Below, piece after piece: positions 24,571 through 34,221 of a DNA stretch of 64,000 bases. The stretch spans positions 1 through 64,000 of the forward strand of contig CAZXGS010000004.1 of the NCBI GenBank assembly GCA_964640525.1, given 5' to 3'. Numbering within the stretch: position 1 is the first letter of the stretch; each line of letters opens with the position of its first letter. Source of the DNA: SZAS-103 sp964640525. GTDB lineage: Bacteria > Pseudomonadota > Gammaproteobacteria > Xanthomonadales > Xanthomonadaceae. The notes beneath the pieces were generated by a model that saw nothing but the letters and a program-made list of their open reading frames with translations, was not told the DNA's origin and did not search any database. The position numbers were made by a program, and so were the translations under genes.

Positions 24571-27150
24571 ATGCCCGCCGACGCATTTCCCATCGCCGCG
24601 TTGCTGCCGGAGATCGGCCGCAGCCTGCAGGCGCACCCGCGCCTCGTGCTGGAAGCCCCGCCCGGCGCCGGCAAGACCACCCAGGTTCCGCTGGCGTTGC
24701 TGGACGCGCCGTGGCTGGGCGGGCAACGGATGGTGATGCTGGAGCCGCGGCGGGTGGCCGCGCGTGCCGCGGCCGGGTTCATGGCGCAGCAGCTCGGCGA
24801 AGCAACCGGCGAAACGGTGGGCTACCGCATCCGCTTCGAGAGCAAGGTCTCCGCGCGGACCCGCATCGAGGTCGTCACCGAGGGCATCCTGACCCGCATG
24901 ATCCAGGACGACCCGACGCTGGAAGGCATCGGCGCGCTGATCTTCGACGAGTTCCACGAACGTCACCTGGCATCCGATCTCGGCCTGGCGCTGGCGCTGG
25001 ATGTCCAGGCGCAACTGCGCGCCGACCTGCGCATCGTGGTGATGTCGGCCACCCTGGATGGCGCGCGGCTGGCGGAGTTCCTCGACGCGCGGCGACTGGC
25101 CTCGCAGGGGCGGAGCTTTGCGGTGCAGGTCGGGCATTTTCCGGCCCGCCACGACGAACCGGTGGTGATGCAGGCGCGCCGCGCCATCGCCCACGCGCTC
25201 GCCATGCATGCCGGCGACGTGTTGGTGTTCCTGCCCGGCCAGCGCGAGATCGCGCAACTCCAGCGCAGCCTTGGCAGCCCCTCTCCCGCCGGAAACGGCC
25301 TCGGCGCGGGGGCCGTGCCCGCGGCCACGAATCAACCTGCAGCCCTGGAAACAAGTCCGGCAGGCATCGCCATCCTGCCCCTGCATGGCGAATTGTCGAT
25401 CCAGGCACAGGCCGCGGTGCTAGCACCGCACGCTGCGGACGAACGTCGCGTGGTGCTGGCGACCAACCTTGCCGAATCCTCGGTGACCTTGCCGGGCGTG
25501 CGCGTAGTGATCGACAGCGGGCTGGCGCGCGAGCCGCGCTTCGATCCCAACTCGGGCTTCTCGCGGCTGGCTACGGTCGCCATCGCGCAGGCATCGGCCG
25601 ACCAGCGCAGCGGCCGCGCCGGGCGCCTGGCTGCCGGCCACGCGTATCGGCTCTGGCCATCCTCGCAGCGACTGGAACCGCAGCGGCGTCCGGAAATCGT
25701 CCAGGTCGAACTGTCGGGGCTGGCACTGGAACTGGCGGCCTGGGGTTCGAGCGCGTTGCGCTTTCCCGATCCGCCACCGGCCGGTGCCCTGGCCGCCGGA
25801 CGCGAGCTGCTGCAGGCGCTGGGCGCACTGGACGCGCACGCGATCATCACCGCAGCCGGCCGGCGCATGCTCGCGCTGGGTACCCACCCGCGGTTGGCGG
25901 CGCTGTTGCTGGCGCCAACGCACGCCAACGAGCGCGCGCTGGCCTGCGATCTGGCCGCGCTGGTCGAGGCCCGCGACCCGCTGCGCTCGCGCTCGGATGC
26001 GCTGGCCGAACGCTGGCAGGCGCTGGCCCGATTCCGCGCCGGCGGTCTCGCCGGAGACGCCAGCCGCGCCGGATTGGCCGCGATCGACCAGGCCGCGCGG
26101 CAATGGCGACGTCGTTTGCGCATCGCCACCGAGCCGCCGCGCGAGGCGCCCGCGCACGCGCTCGGCGACCTGCTGGCGCATGCCTTCCCCGACCGTATCG
26201 CGCGCCAGAGCACCACCGATCCGTACCGCTACCAGCTTGCCAACGGCCGTACCGCGCGCGTGCATGAGGATTCGGCCGTGTATGGCGAAGCGTGGCTGGT
26301 GGTGGCCGAACTGCGCGACGCACCCGGCCGCGATGCGCAAATCCTGCGCGCCGCGCCGCTGGACGAGGCACGCCTGCAGCGCGATTTCCCGGAGCGCTTC
26401 GTCAGCGCCGATCGGGTGGCGTGGGACGCCGAGCGACGCGCGATCGTGGCGCTGCGCGAGCATCGCTTCGAGCGCATCGTCCTCGACGCCCGGCCGCTGC
26501 CGCATCCGGACCCGGCGCGCTGCGCCGCTGCGCTGATGGAGGCGGTGCGCCAACTCGGCCTGGCCGTACTGCCGTGGAACGATCACTTGCGGCAATGGCG
26601 CGCGCGCGTGCGCTGCGTGCGCGCGTGGATGCCGGAACTTGAACTGCCCGAACATTCCGATACGCACCTGCTGGCGACACTGGAAGACTGGCTGCAACCG
26701 GCGCTGGCCGGCAAGACGCGGCTGGATGCGCTCACCGCGTCGGCGCTTGCCGATGCCCTGCAGTCCACGCTGGCATGGCGCACGCGCCAGCGCATCGAGG
26801 AACTGGCACCGCTGCGCCTGCGCGTGCCGTCCGGTATGGAGCGCGTGATCGACTACGGCTACGACGACGACACCGATGCGCCGCAGGCGCCGGTGCTGGC
26901 GGTCAAGTTGCAGGAACTGTTCGGCCTGGCCGATACCCCACGGATCGCCGAGGGCCGGATCGAGCTGACCTTGCATTTGCTCTCGCCCGGCGGCAAGCCC
27001 TTGCAGGTGACCCGTGACCTGCGCGGATTCTGGGATCGCACCTGGCCGGAGGTGCGCAAGGAGATGAAGGGACGCTATCCGCGGCACCCGTGGCCCGAAG
27101 ACCCCTGGAGCGCCACCGCGACCCATCGCGCCAAGCCGCGGGGAACCTGA
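24571..27150 (+). CDS. hrpB: ATP-dependent RNA helicase HrpB (DEAH box)
   Basis: 859 residues. Motif I EAPPGAGKTTQVP, motif Ia LEPRRVAARAAA, motif II FDEFHERH (DEFH), motif III MSATLD, then QRSGRAGRLAAGHAYRLW (motif VI), and the HrpB-specific C-terminal domain ending RGFWDRTWPEVRKEMKGRYP and HPWPEDP. HrpB proteins of this type are found in Proteobacteria and act on RNA; the cellular role is uncertain. The last 65 bases plus about 134 downstream bases are repeated in tandem, so copies 2 and 3 contain the same C-terminal codons out of context. The stop used here is in copy 1. Confidence 0.95.
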   Translation: MPADAFPIAALLPEIGRSLQAHPRLVLEAPPGAGKTTQVPLALLDAPWLGGQRMVMLEPRRVAARAAAGFMAQQLGEATGETVGYRIRFESKVSARTRIEVVTEGILTRMIQDDPTLEGIGALIFDEFHERHLASDLGLALALDVQAQLRADLRIVVMSATLDGARLAEFLDARRLASQGRSFAVQVGHFPARHDEPVVMQARRAIAHALAMHAGDVLVFLPGQREIAQLQRSLGSPSPAGNGLGAGAVPAATNQPAALETSPAGIAILPLHGELSIQAQAAVLAPHAADERRVVLATNLAESSVTLPGVRVVIDSGLAREPRFDPNSGFSRLATVAIAQASADQRSGRAGRLAAGHAYRLWPSSQRLEPQRRPEIVQVELSGLALELAAWGSSALRFPDPPPAGALAAGRELLQALGALDAHAIITAAGRRMLALGTHPRLAALLLAPTHANERALACDLAALVEARDPLRSRSDALAERWQALARFRAGGLAGDASRAGLAAIDQAARQWRRRLRIATEPPREAPAHALGDLLAHAFPDRIARQSTTDPYRYQLANGRTARVHEDSAVYGEAWLVVAELRDAPGRDAQILRAAPLDEARLQRDFPERFVSADRVAWDAERRAIVALREHRFERIVLDARPLPHPDPARCAAALMEAVRQLGLAVLPWNDHLRQWRARVRCVRAWMPELELPEHSDTHLLATLEDWLQPALAGKTRLDALTASALADALQSTLAWRTRQRIEELAPLRLRVPSGMERVIDYGYDDDTDAPQAPVLAVKLQELFGLADTPRIAEGRIELTLHLLSPGGKPLQVTRDLRGFWDRTWPEVRKEMKGRYPRHPWPEDPWSATATHRAKPRGT

Positions 27151-27540
27151 CGTCGCCACGGCTGCCGCCGGCAACATCGGTTCGGCATCCCTGCCTCACC
27201 GTGTTGCCCGGCCCTGCGCATTCCATGCTCCGGGCGTTCGCGGCCGCGCCGATGTCCACCGGACATCGGCCTGCGCGGCCTCTCACCCGTGGCCGGAAGA
27301 CCCGTGGAGCGCCACCGCGACCCATCGCGCCAAGCCGCGGGGAACCTGACGTCGCCACGGCTGCCGCCGGCAACATCGGTTCGGCATCCCTGCCTCACCG
27401 TGTTGCCCGGCCCTGCGCATTCCATGCTCCGGGCGTTCGCGGCCGCGCCGATGTCCACCGGACATCGGCCTGCGCGGCCTCTCACCCGTGGCCGGAAGAC
27501 CCGTGGAGCGCCACGGCGACCCATCGCGCCAAGCCGCGTG
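27086..27540. repeat. 199-bp tandem repeat containing the 3' end of hrpB (2.3 copies)
   Basis: Unit 1 is 27086-27284, unit 2 27285-27483 and a partial third starts at 27484 and fades near 27540. The period is exactly 199 bases. Each unit begins ACCCGTGGCC, encodes PWPEDPWSATATHRAKP-like codons of hrpB, and ends in a spacer. Units 1 and 2 differ at only two positions near the start. Each spacer holds a perfect 10-bp stem with a three-base loop (27248-27270 and 27447-27469; GCCGATGTCC/GGACATCGGC). Because 199 is not a multiple of three, no long protein is made. Confidence 0.9.
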
Positions 27541-27581
27541 GGACGTGATCGGGCCGCGGTGGATACGGCTGCATGCCCGCA

Positions 27582-28334
27582 TCACGCACGACCGACGTGC
27601 AGGGTCAGCGGCCACACCACCGCGCGCACCCGCTGCGGGTCGCCCCAGGCCGCGGTCATCGCATCCTCGATCAAGGCCACCGCGTCGTCGCCGGTCGCCT
27701 GCCGGTATTTCGCGCACGCCGACCAGGAACGCAGGTAGGCAAGGTACTGCGGCAGGCTCCAATCGCAACGCATCCGGAACGCCGGCGCGGCGATGCGCGT
27801 GAAGGCGAACGGCAGCCGCGCGTAGTGTTCGATCACGTGTTGGCGGCCGGCCGGCCAGTACGCCGCCAGCAGTTCATCGTGGAGGCGATCGAACGGCGCA
27901 TCCACCGCCGGGCTCACCCGCGACTGCGCATAGGTCCACGCCGCGAACACGCCGGCGGGCTTGAGCACGCGCCGCGCCTGCGCCTGGAAGCGCGCCACGT
28001 CGAACCAGTGCATGGCCTGGGCGACGGTTACCAGATCGATGCTGGCATCGGGCAGGGAGCAGGCTTCGGCGGGCTCGACGGTGTAGCGGACGTGCGGCGC
28101 CGCGGTCGCGGCGGCGATCTGCGCCGCGCTGGGATCGCTGGCATGCACCTGCGCAAAGCGCGTGGCGAGTGCGACCGCGGCCTGGCCGTTGCCGCAGCCG
28201 GCGTCCCATGCCCAGTCGTGCGCCGCGCATTGCCGAGCAAGCCAATCGAACAGCTCCGGCGGGTAATGCGGGCGTGCGGCGGCGTAGGCGGCCGCGTGGC
28301 CGGAGAAGTGATCCTCGAAGCGTGCTTGGCTCAT
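27582..28334 (-). CDS. Class I SAM-dependent methyltransferase
   Basis: 250 residues with the Rossmann methyltransferase fold: motif I WDAGCGNGQAAVALA (residues about 42-56), acidic loop after HASDPSAAQI, motif LVTVAQAMHWFDV and RRVLKPAG. This matches the methyltransferase-11 group that includes trans-aconitate and UbiE-like enzymes; the second half is alpha-helical and lacks a family-specific signature, so the substrate is open. The start overlaps the next upstream gene's stop by four bases (28331-28334). Confidence 0.87.
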   Translation of the reverse strand: MSQARFEDHFSGHAAAYAAARPHYPPELFDWLARQCAAHDWAWDAGCGNGQAAVALATRFAQVHASDPSAAQIAAATAAPHVRYTVEPAEACSLPDASIDLVTVAQAMHWFDVARFQAQARRVLKPAGVFAAWTYAQSRVSPAVDAPFDRLHDELLAAYWPAGRQHVIEHYARLPFAFTRIAAPAFRMRCDWSLPQYLAYLRSWSACAKYRQATGDDAVALIEDAMTAAWGDPQRVRAVVWPLTLHVGRA

Positions 28335-28912
28335 GGTGTGCGGCGGGGCGGAGGCACCGCCTCTGCCGTCCCGGTCACGACGCGCCATTGTCCCGGCTGC
28401 AGGCCGTCGAGTGCATGCGTGCCGATCGCCACTCGGACCAAGCGCAAGGTCGGAAGGCCCACCGCTGCGGTCATGCGCCGTACCTGGCGGTTGCGCCCTT
28501 CGCTGACGGTCACCTCGATCCACGCATCGGGCACGGTCTTGCGCACGCGCACCGGAGGATCGCGCGGCCACAGCCCTGCCGGCGCGGCGTCCAGCAGCCG
28601 CACGCGTGCCGGTCGCGTCGGCCCGTCGTTGAGAACCACGCCGGCACGCAGCGCCGCCAGCCGCTCGGCTGTCGGCGTGCCTTCCACCTGCACGCGATAG
28701 GTCTTGGCGGTGGCATGCCGCGGGCCAGTCAGGCGGGCGGCCAGCGCGCCCTCGTCAGTGAGCAGCAGCAAGCCTTCCGAATCCAGGTCCAGCCGCCCGG
28801 CCGCGTACACGCCCGCCGGCAAGCCGAAGCCAGCCAGCGTCGGCCGTGGCGGCTGGCTGCGGTCGGTGAACTGGCACAGCACGCCGAACGGCTTGTTGAA
28901 GGCGATCAGCAC
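28331..28912 (-). CDS. rluE: Pseudouridine synthase, RluE-like
   Basis: 193 residues, the RsuA/RluE group without an S4 domain. Catalytic Asp42 lies in AAGRLDLDSEGLLLLT; FNKPFGVLCQF at the front and GRNRQVRRMTAAVGLPTLRLVRVAIG at the back are standard. RluE modifies 23S rRNA U2457 in E. coli; the same target is inferred here. GTG start at 28912. Followed in overlap by the methyltransferase gene. Confidence 0.9.
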   Translation of the reverse strand: MLIAFNKPFGVLCQFTDRSQPPRPTLAGFGLPAGVYAAGRLDLDSEGLLLLTDEGALAARLTGPRHATAKTYRVQVEGTPTAERLAALRAGVVLNDGPTRPARVRLLDAAPAGLWPRDPPVRVRKTVPDAWIEVTVSEGRNRQVRRMTAAVGLPTLRLVRVAIGTHALDGLQPGQWRVVTGTAEAVPPPRRTP

Positions 28913-28943
28913 GGACCCGGTCGCAACCCTTGCGCCGACACCT

Positions 28944-29795
28944 TCACTTGCCGGGTTTGACGAAGCGCAGCGTCATCCGGTCGGATTCGCCGATCGCCTG
29001 GTACTTCGCCTTGTCCACCTCGCCCAGCGCCAGCGTCGGCGGCAGCGTCCACACCCCGCGCGGCCAGGCCTTGGTGTCCTTCGGGTTGGCGTTGATCTCG
29101 CTCTTGCCATCGAGCCTGAAGCCGGCGGCGGTGGCGTAGTCGATCACCTGTTGCTCGGTGAGGTAACCCTTGCTGCCGTCGGTGGCCGGGCCCGGATTGG
29201 CGCGGTGGTCGGTCACGCCGAGCACGCCGCCGGGCTTGAGCACGGCGTACATCGCCTTGAACATCGCCGCCTGGCGGTTGCCCATCACCCAGTTGTGGAC
29301 GTTGCGGAAGGTCAGCACGATGTCGGCCGAGTTCGGCGGGCCCAGCACCGGTGCAGACGGATCGACCGTGCGTACCTGGGTCTGCGCGTACAGGTCGGGT
29401 CGCATGGCGAGCTTGACGTTGTACTGGTCGTTCATGCGCTCGGTTTCGGCGCGGTCGGCGGGCTTGCCGCTGTCGGGGTCTTCCAGGATGCCGAAGTAGT
29501 GCCCGCGCTGTTTCACCAGCGGGGCGAGGATCTCGGTGTACCAGCCCGCGCCGGGGGTGATCTCGATCAGGGTCTGGTCCGGGCGCACGCCGAAGAACTC
29601 CAGGGTCTGCTGCGGGTGGCGGTACTTGTCACGCGCGGTCGCGGCAGGGCCACGCCACGCACCGGCAATCACCGTGTCGATGGCGGCGGCGGCGGGAGCG
29701 GATGCCGCCGGGGTGGGGGCATCCGCGGTCACGGCGAGCGCGGGAACAGCGCTCAGCGCCAGGGCGATGGCAAACACGGGCAGACGACACGGCAT
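28944..29795 (-). CDS. Exported methyltransferase-like protein (COG4798 type)
   Basis: 283 residues with a signal peptide (cut near ALA at about 21), then a methyltransferase-fold domain: RHPQQTLEFFGVRPDQTLIEITPGAGWYTEILAP is the motif I region, with EITPGAGWY typical of this family, followed by FRNVHNW and VLKPGGVLGVTDHR. Presence of a signal peptide in a methyltransferase is odd but family-wide. No operon partner: 32 bases separate it from the rluE start, which shares the strand, so both may be co-transcribed. Confidence 0.82.
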   Translation of the reverse strand: MPCRLPVFAIALALSAVPALAVTADAPTPAASAPAAAAIDTVIAGAWRGPAATARDKYRHPQQTLEFFGVRPDQTLIEITPGAGWYTEILAPLVKQRGHYFGILEDPDSGKPADRAETERMNDQYNVKLAMRPDLYAQTQVRTVDPSAPVLGPPNSADIVLTFRNVHNWVMGNRQAAMFKAMYAVLKPGGVLGVTDHRANPGPATDGSKGYLTEQQVIDYATAAGFRLDGKSEINANPKDTKAWPRGVWTLPPTLALGEVDKAKYQAIGESDRMTLRFVKPGK

Positions 29796-29916
29796 GGGCT
29801 GGTCCTCGACGGTCTTGGCGACAAGTCGCTGAAGGATACCAAGTCGCCGTCGACTCCCGCGAAATGCGGCTCGCCGTCAACGCATCACATCTGTCGGCGC
29901 GCTGCACAACGGTCCC

Positions 29917-29947
29917 AAAAGCAGGAAGCCGCCCGAAGGCGGCTTCC
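29917..29947 (-). terminator. Rho-independent terminator of the autotransporter esterase gene
   Basis: On the minus strand GGAAGCCGCC pairs with GGCGGCTTCC around a four-base TTCG loop (hairpin 29924-29947), followed by TGCTTTT. It lies 23 bases behind the esterase stop and is the best-formed terminator in the window. Confidence 0.85.
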
Positions 29948-29970
29948 CTTGTCCAATGCAGGAGCAGGTC

Positions 29971-31965
29971 TTACCAGCTCCACTTCAGGCCGAGGTTGAA
30001 GCTGTTCACGCGCAGGTTGGCGTCGCCGAAGTGGCCACTGTAGGCGGCGAAACCGCTGAAGTTGGCGCCAAGGTCCGCCGCCACGCCCAACTGGCCGGTC
30101 CAGTAGCTGGAATCGGGCTGGTAGGTCGGCATGCTGAAGGTGCCGTTGAGGGTGACCAGGCCGGCCGAGACCCAGCGCGGGTCATTGTCGGACTCGTGCA
30201 CGTAGGCCACGCGGGCGAACGGATGGAAGGTGCCGCCGAACGCATTGGCGTCGCCGTTGAGTTCCCAGCCGAAGGTCGACAGCGTGGAGTCGCGGTTCTG
30301 GCGACCGAACACCATCGCGGTGCTGTCGTTGCCGTCCTCGAAGAAGCTGCCCACGCGCACGCGCTGGTGCGAGAAGCTGACGTACGGGCCGGTCTTCATG
30401 CCGTCGCCGAAGTGGAACCAGTAGCCGCCGGACAACTCCGCACCCATGTGCGAACCGTCGGTGCTGCCGGTCTCGGTGCGCAGCGCCGGGCCGATCGCGA
30501 ACACGCGGTCGATGCCGCTGAAGTTGAGCTGGCCGACCGAGCCGAGCACCGACACGTACCAGTCGGGGGTGTGCCAGGTCATCCACGCGGCGCCCATCGG
30601 CTCGTTGTTCTGGAAGCCGGCGCCTGCACCGAAGTCGGCGCGCTGGTGGGTGAGCGTGGTGGCCACGCCGAACGAGACCGCGCCGTTGACGCGGTAGTCG
30701 GCGCCGATGACCAGCGAGTCGTTGCGCACGGTCATCGACGGCGAAGTCGGGGTGGCGTCGAAACGCTGATGGCTGTAGTCGAACGTCGCGAAGCTGCGCA
30801 GGCTGCCGTCGGGGCGCTCGCTGCCCATGTCGGCCTGCATCTGGTCGTGGATCGCGCGGTTCTGGATGTCGAACACCTGCAGCGGCGCCTCGGCCAGCAT
30901 CGAGGTGTAGGCGGGGGCGACGATCTCGGCCAGCACCGCATCGGCGAGCAACTGGTGACCGGCACCGGTCGGATGCACGCCGTCGGCGAAGAAGTAGCTC
31001 TGGTCGGTGCCCGGTGCGTAGGTCCACGGCAGGCCGGAGCCGGCCGGGCCGCAGGCCACCGAACTGGGGTTGCCGCCAACGCCCGGGCCGGTGCTGCAGG
31101 CCATGCCGGTGGTGTTGGAGAAGCCGTACTTGCCCGGGTCGGCGAGCACTTCGTTGACCAGGCCGAACACGTTGACCGGGATGATGCCGGTGCGTCCGGC
31201 CATGCCGGCGTTGAGCGTGTTGTTGAACATCAACGACAGGCCGGTGAGCGACTGGATGACGCTGGCGGCGGCCTGCTGGGCTGCAGCCGCAGCCTGATCG
31301 GGTGTGCCACCGCCGGCGATCACTGCGGCGGCAGCCGCGTTGCCGGCAGCGACGGCCTGTGCGTGGGCGTCTGGCGTGACCGCGATGTTGGGCAGGTTGA
31401 ACAGGATGACGTTGCGCGCACCGGCGGTCTGCAGCGCATTCACCAGCCCCACCTCGGTGGCTGCGGCGGTGGCCGAGCCGGCCAGCGCCTGCTGGCCGTT
31501 GATCACGCCCATACCGGCCAGCGTGGCATACGTGAACAGGTCATTGGCGCCGCCCCACATCATGTACAACGCGTTCGGATCGGCGGCGCCGCCGGCGAGG
31601 TAGCCGGTCACCTGCGAGGTGAGCGAGAACGCACCCGGCGACAGGCCGCAGGTGAAGGTCGCGCTGTTGGCCTGAATGCACGCACCGCCGTAGGCGTAAT
31701 CGGTGCCGCCGCTGGAGCCTGGCACGAACGGCGAGTTGTTGGTCATGTCGAACCCGTAGGCGGCGGCGATGATCTGCATCGCGACCGGATCGGGGTTGGT
31801 GGTGAAGCTGTTGCCCGGCGGCAAGCCGTTGATGGCGGCGATGTTGCCGGCATCGCTCAGGCTGTCGCCGAAGCCGATGACGTTGGAGAACTGCTGCGCC
31901 TGGGCTGCGGTGGTGGCGCAGATCGCCAGGGCAAGGGCGCTGGCAAGCAGACGAATGCGGGGCAT
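29971..31965 (-). CDS. GDSL esterase autotransporter (EstA-like)
   Basis: 664 residues. Signal peptide (cut at AQA near 23), then a GDSL hydrolase: block I GFGDSLSDAG with nucleophile Ser35, block III MMWGGANDLF, and block V DGVHPTGAGH (Asp/His). From about 390 to the end there is a 12-strand autotransporter barrel that ends NLGLKWSW (terminal aromatic). This matches EstA of Pseudomonas: an outer-membrane-anchored lipase/esterase with surface-exposed catalytic domain. A strong terminator follows. Length (EstA is about 646) and order of parts fit well. Confidence 0.93.
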   Translation of the reverse strand: MPRIRLLASALALAICATTAAQAQQFSNVIGFGDSLSDAGNIAAINGLPPGNSFTTNPDPVAMQIIAAAYGFDMTNNSPFVPGSSGGTDYAYGGACIQANSATFTCGLSPGAFSLTSQVTGYLAGGAADPNALYMMWGGANDLFTYATLAGMGVINGQQALAGSATAAATEVGLVNALQTAGARNVILFNLPNIAVTPDAHAQAVAAGNAAAAAVIAGGGTPDQAAAAAQQAAASVIQSLTGLSLMFNNTLNAGMAGRTGIIPVNVFGLVNEVLADPGKYGFSNTTGMACSTGPGVGGNPSSVACGPAGSGLPWTYAPGTDQSYFFADGVHPTGAGHQLLADAVLAEIVAPAYTSMLAEAPLQVFDIQNRAIHDQMQADMGSERPDGSLRSFATFDYSHQRFDATPTSPSMTVRNDSLVIGADYRVNGAVSFGVATTLTHQRADFGAGAGFQNNEPMGAAWMTWHTPDWYVSVLGSVGQLNFSGIDRVFAIGPALRTETGSTDGSHMGAELSGGYWFHFGDGMKTGPYVSFSHQRVRVGSFFEDGNDSTAMVFGRQNRDSTLSTFGWELNGDANAFGGTFHPFARVAYVHESDNDPRWVSAGLVTLNGTFSMPTYQPDSSYWTGQLGVAADLGANFSGFAAYSGHFGDANLRVNSFNLGLKWSW

Positions 31966-32100
31966 GGTGCGACTCCTGGAGTCTGGGTTGGCAAGCCTGG
32001 GGTTGTTGCGGCAGCCGGCATCCCGGCGCCCGCCGGAGATTTTCGGCGTAACGTTACCTTAACACAAGCTTGGCGCGTCCGCACCCGTCCGTACGGCGAC

Positions 32101-34002
32101 TCAGGTTCCGCTGCGGCGGCTGCGCTCCAGATGCACCAGCAGCAAGGAGATGGCCGCTGGCGTCACCCCGGGAATGCGCTGCGCCTGGCCCACGGTCTGC
32201 GGCCGGACACTGCCGAATTTCGCCATCACCTCGGCGGACAAGCCGCGCACGCGGGCAAAATCGAAACCGTCCGGAATGGCGGTGTTTTCGTTGCGTCGTT
32301 GGCGTTCGATTTCGTCGGCCTGGCGCTGCAGGTAGCCGGCATACTTGACGCCGATCTCCACCTGCTCGGCCACCGTTGCATCCGCGCAGGGCGGGCCGAT
32401 GCCCGCGACCGAGGTCAGGGCGGCGTAGTCCAGTTCCGGCCGCTTGAGCAGGTCGAGCGCGCAGGCTTCGTGGCCCAGCACAACGCCCAGCGACTGCGCG
32501 AGCGCCTGGCCTGTCGCATTGCCCGGGGCCGCATGAATTGCCGCAAGGCGTGCGGTCTCGCGCGCGATCGCCTCGCGCTTGCGCGCGAACGCATCCCAGC
32601 GCCCATCGTCCACGACGCCAAGATTCCGTCCGGTCTGCGTCAGGCGCAGGTCGGCGTTGTCCTCGCGCAGTTGCAAGCGGTATTCGGCGCGCGAGGTGAA
32701 CATGCGGTACGGCTCGCTGGTGCCGTGGGTGATCAGGTCGTCGATCAGTACGCCGATGTAGGCCTCGTCGCGGCGTGGCGTCCACGGCTCGCGACCGGCC
32801 ACGGCGAGCGCGGCGTTGAGGCCGGCGACCAGGCCCTGTGCCGCGGCTTCCTCGTAGCCGGTGGTGCCGTTGATCTGGCCGGCGAAATACAGCCCGGTCA
32901 CGGCCTTGGTCTCCAGCGAAGCCTTGAGGCCGCGCGGATCGAAGTAGTCGTACTCGATCGCGTAACCCGGCCGGGTGATGTGCGCATGCTCGAAGCCGCG
33001 TATGGAGCGCACCAGTTCGAGCTGGGCATCGAACGGCAGCGAGGTGGAGATGCCGTTGGGATAGATCTCGTTGCTGTCCAGCCCTTCGGGTTCGACGAAG
33101 ATCTGGTGCGCGGCCTTGTCGGCGAAGCGCACCACCTTGTCCTCGATCGAAGGGCAGTAACGCGGACCCACGCCCTCGATCGCGCCGGTGAACAGCGGCG
33201 AGCGGTCGAGCGCGCCGCGGATGATGGCGTGGGTGTGCTCGGACGTGTGGGTGATCCAGCACGAGACCTGGCGTGGATGTTCCTCGCGCGAGCCGAGGAA
33301 GGAGAACACCGGCGCCGGATCGTCGCTAGGCTGTTCTTCCATTACCGTGCGGTCGATGCTGCGGCCGTCGATGCGCGGCGGCGTGCCGGTCTTGAGCCGA
33401 TCCACCACGAAGCGGCCCTCGCGCAGGCGCTGCGCCAACGCGATCGCGGGCGGCTCGCCGGCACGACCGCCGGCAAAATTGACCTGGCCGACGTGGATCT
33501 TTCCGGCCAGGAAGGTGCCCGCGGTCAGCACCACGCAGCGCGCGTGGAATCGCAGCCCGCCCTGGGTGAGCACGCCGGCCACGCGTTCACCACCATTCGC
33601 GTTCGGTTCGATCAGCAGGTCGTCCACCGACTGCTGGAACAGCCACAGGTTGGGCTGGTTCTCCACCGTGCGCCGGATGGCGGCGCGGTACAGCGCGCGG
33701 TCGGCCTGGCAACGCGTGGCGCGCACCGCCGGGCCCTTGCTGGCGTTCAGGCGCCGCCACTGGATGCCGGCGCGATCGGCGCAACGCGCCATCGCCCCAC
33801 CCATGGCGTCGATCTCGCGCACGAGGTGGCCCTTGCCGATGCCACCGATCGCCGGGTTGCAACTCATCGCGCCGACGGTCTCGATGGCGTGGGTAAGCAA
33901 CAGCGTGCGCGCGCCGGCGCGTGCGGAGGCGAGGGCGGCTTCGGTGCCGGCGTGGCCGCCACCTATGACAATCACGTCGAAATCGTGCATTGAATGGGTC
34001 AT
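32101..34002 (-). CDS. mnmG: tRNA uridine-5-carboxymethylaminomethyl modification enzyme MnmG (GidA)
   Basis: 633 residues. The FAD-binding N-terminus is FDVIVIGGGHAGTEAA, with MSCNPAIGGIGKGHLVREIDAMGG, NQPNLWLFQQ and the GidA boxes GPRYCPSIEDK and GYAIEYDYFDPRGLK. With MnmE it modifies wobble U34 of several tRNAs. The ATG at 34002 was chosen because it overlaps the upstream short ORF (ATGA); an ATG at 33990 gives 629 residues and is also good. The C-terminal 'helical' domain is complete. MnmE is not in the window. Confidence 0.95.
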   Translation of the reverse strand: MTHSMHDFDVIVIGGGHAGTEAALASARAGARTLLLTHAIETVGAMSCNPAIGGIGKGHLVREIDAMGGAMARCADRAGIQWRRLNASKGPAVRATRCQADRALYRAAIRRTVENQPNLWLFQQSVDDLLIEPNANGGERVAGVLTQGGLRFHARCVVLTAGTFLAGKIHVGQVNFAGGRAGEPPAIALAQRLREGRFVVDRLKTGTPPRIDGRSIDRTVMEEQPSDDPAPVFSFLGSREEHPRQVSCWITHTSEHTHAIIRGALDRSPLFTGAIEGVGPRYCPSIEDKVVRFADKAAHQIFVEPEGLDSNEIYPNGISTSLPFDAQLELVRSIRGFEHAHITRPGYAIEYDYFDPRGLKASLETKAVTGLYFAGQINGTTGYEEAAAQGLVAGLNAALAVAGREPWTPRRDEAYIGVLIDDLITHGTSEPYRMFTSRAEYRLQLREDNADLRLTQTGRNLGVVDDGRWDAFARKREAIARETARLAAIHAAPGNATGQALAQSLGVVLGHEACALDLLKRPELDYAALTSVAGIGPPCADATVAEQVEIGVKYAGYLQRQADEIERQRRNENTAIPDGFDFARVRGLSAEVMAKFGSVRPQTVGQAQRIPGVTPAAISLLLVHLERSRRSGT

Positions 34003-34211
34003 GTCGAAATTCGATCCGCGCCGCGGCGGCCACGTCGCCAACTAGACTCGCGCGTCTGACCGCCAGGGATGGCGGAAATGCCGAAAATGCAGGAGCATTT
34101 TTCGGCGTGCGCCCGCCAAGTCGGCCTGCCCTCGGCATCCTGCCGCGGGCGGGCAGCGATGCGCCCGCCGCCCACCACGATCACGTCGAAACCGGCAACT
34201 GCTGAATTCAT
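33999..34211 (-). pseudogene. Truncated FAD-fold leader ORF coupled to mnmG
   Basis: A 70-codon ORF starts MNSAVAGFDVIVVGGG, an FAD/NAD Rossmann start closely parallel to MnmG's own first strand (FDVIVIGGG), and then departs into unrelated Arg-rich sequence. It ends at a TGA that overlaps the mnmG ATG by four bases, and a TAAAAT box lies 10 bases before its ATG. It may be a decayed duplicate of an FAD-enzyme 5' end, or a coupled leader peptide. A hairpin (34080-34106) lies inside it. Not a full enzyme; function not assignable. Confidence 0.5.
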
Positions 34212-34221
34212 GGAATCGCGG

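Noticed and set aside
27289..27738. 149-codon plus frame inside the hrpB tandem repeat
   Set aside because: Its sequence is the repeat itself running into the antisense of the methyltransferase gene.
29956..33993. 1345-codon plus-strand open frame opposite the esterase and mnmG
   Set aside because: It mirrors the codon structure of the two real genes on the other strand and contains His/Val/Arg-rich nonsense typical of antisense frames.
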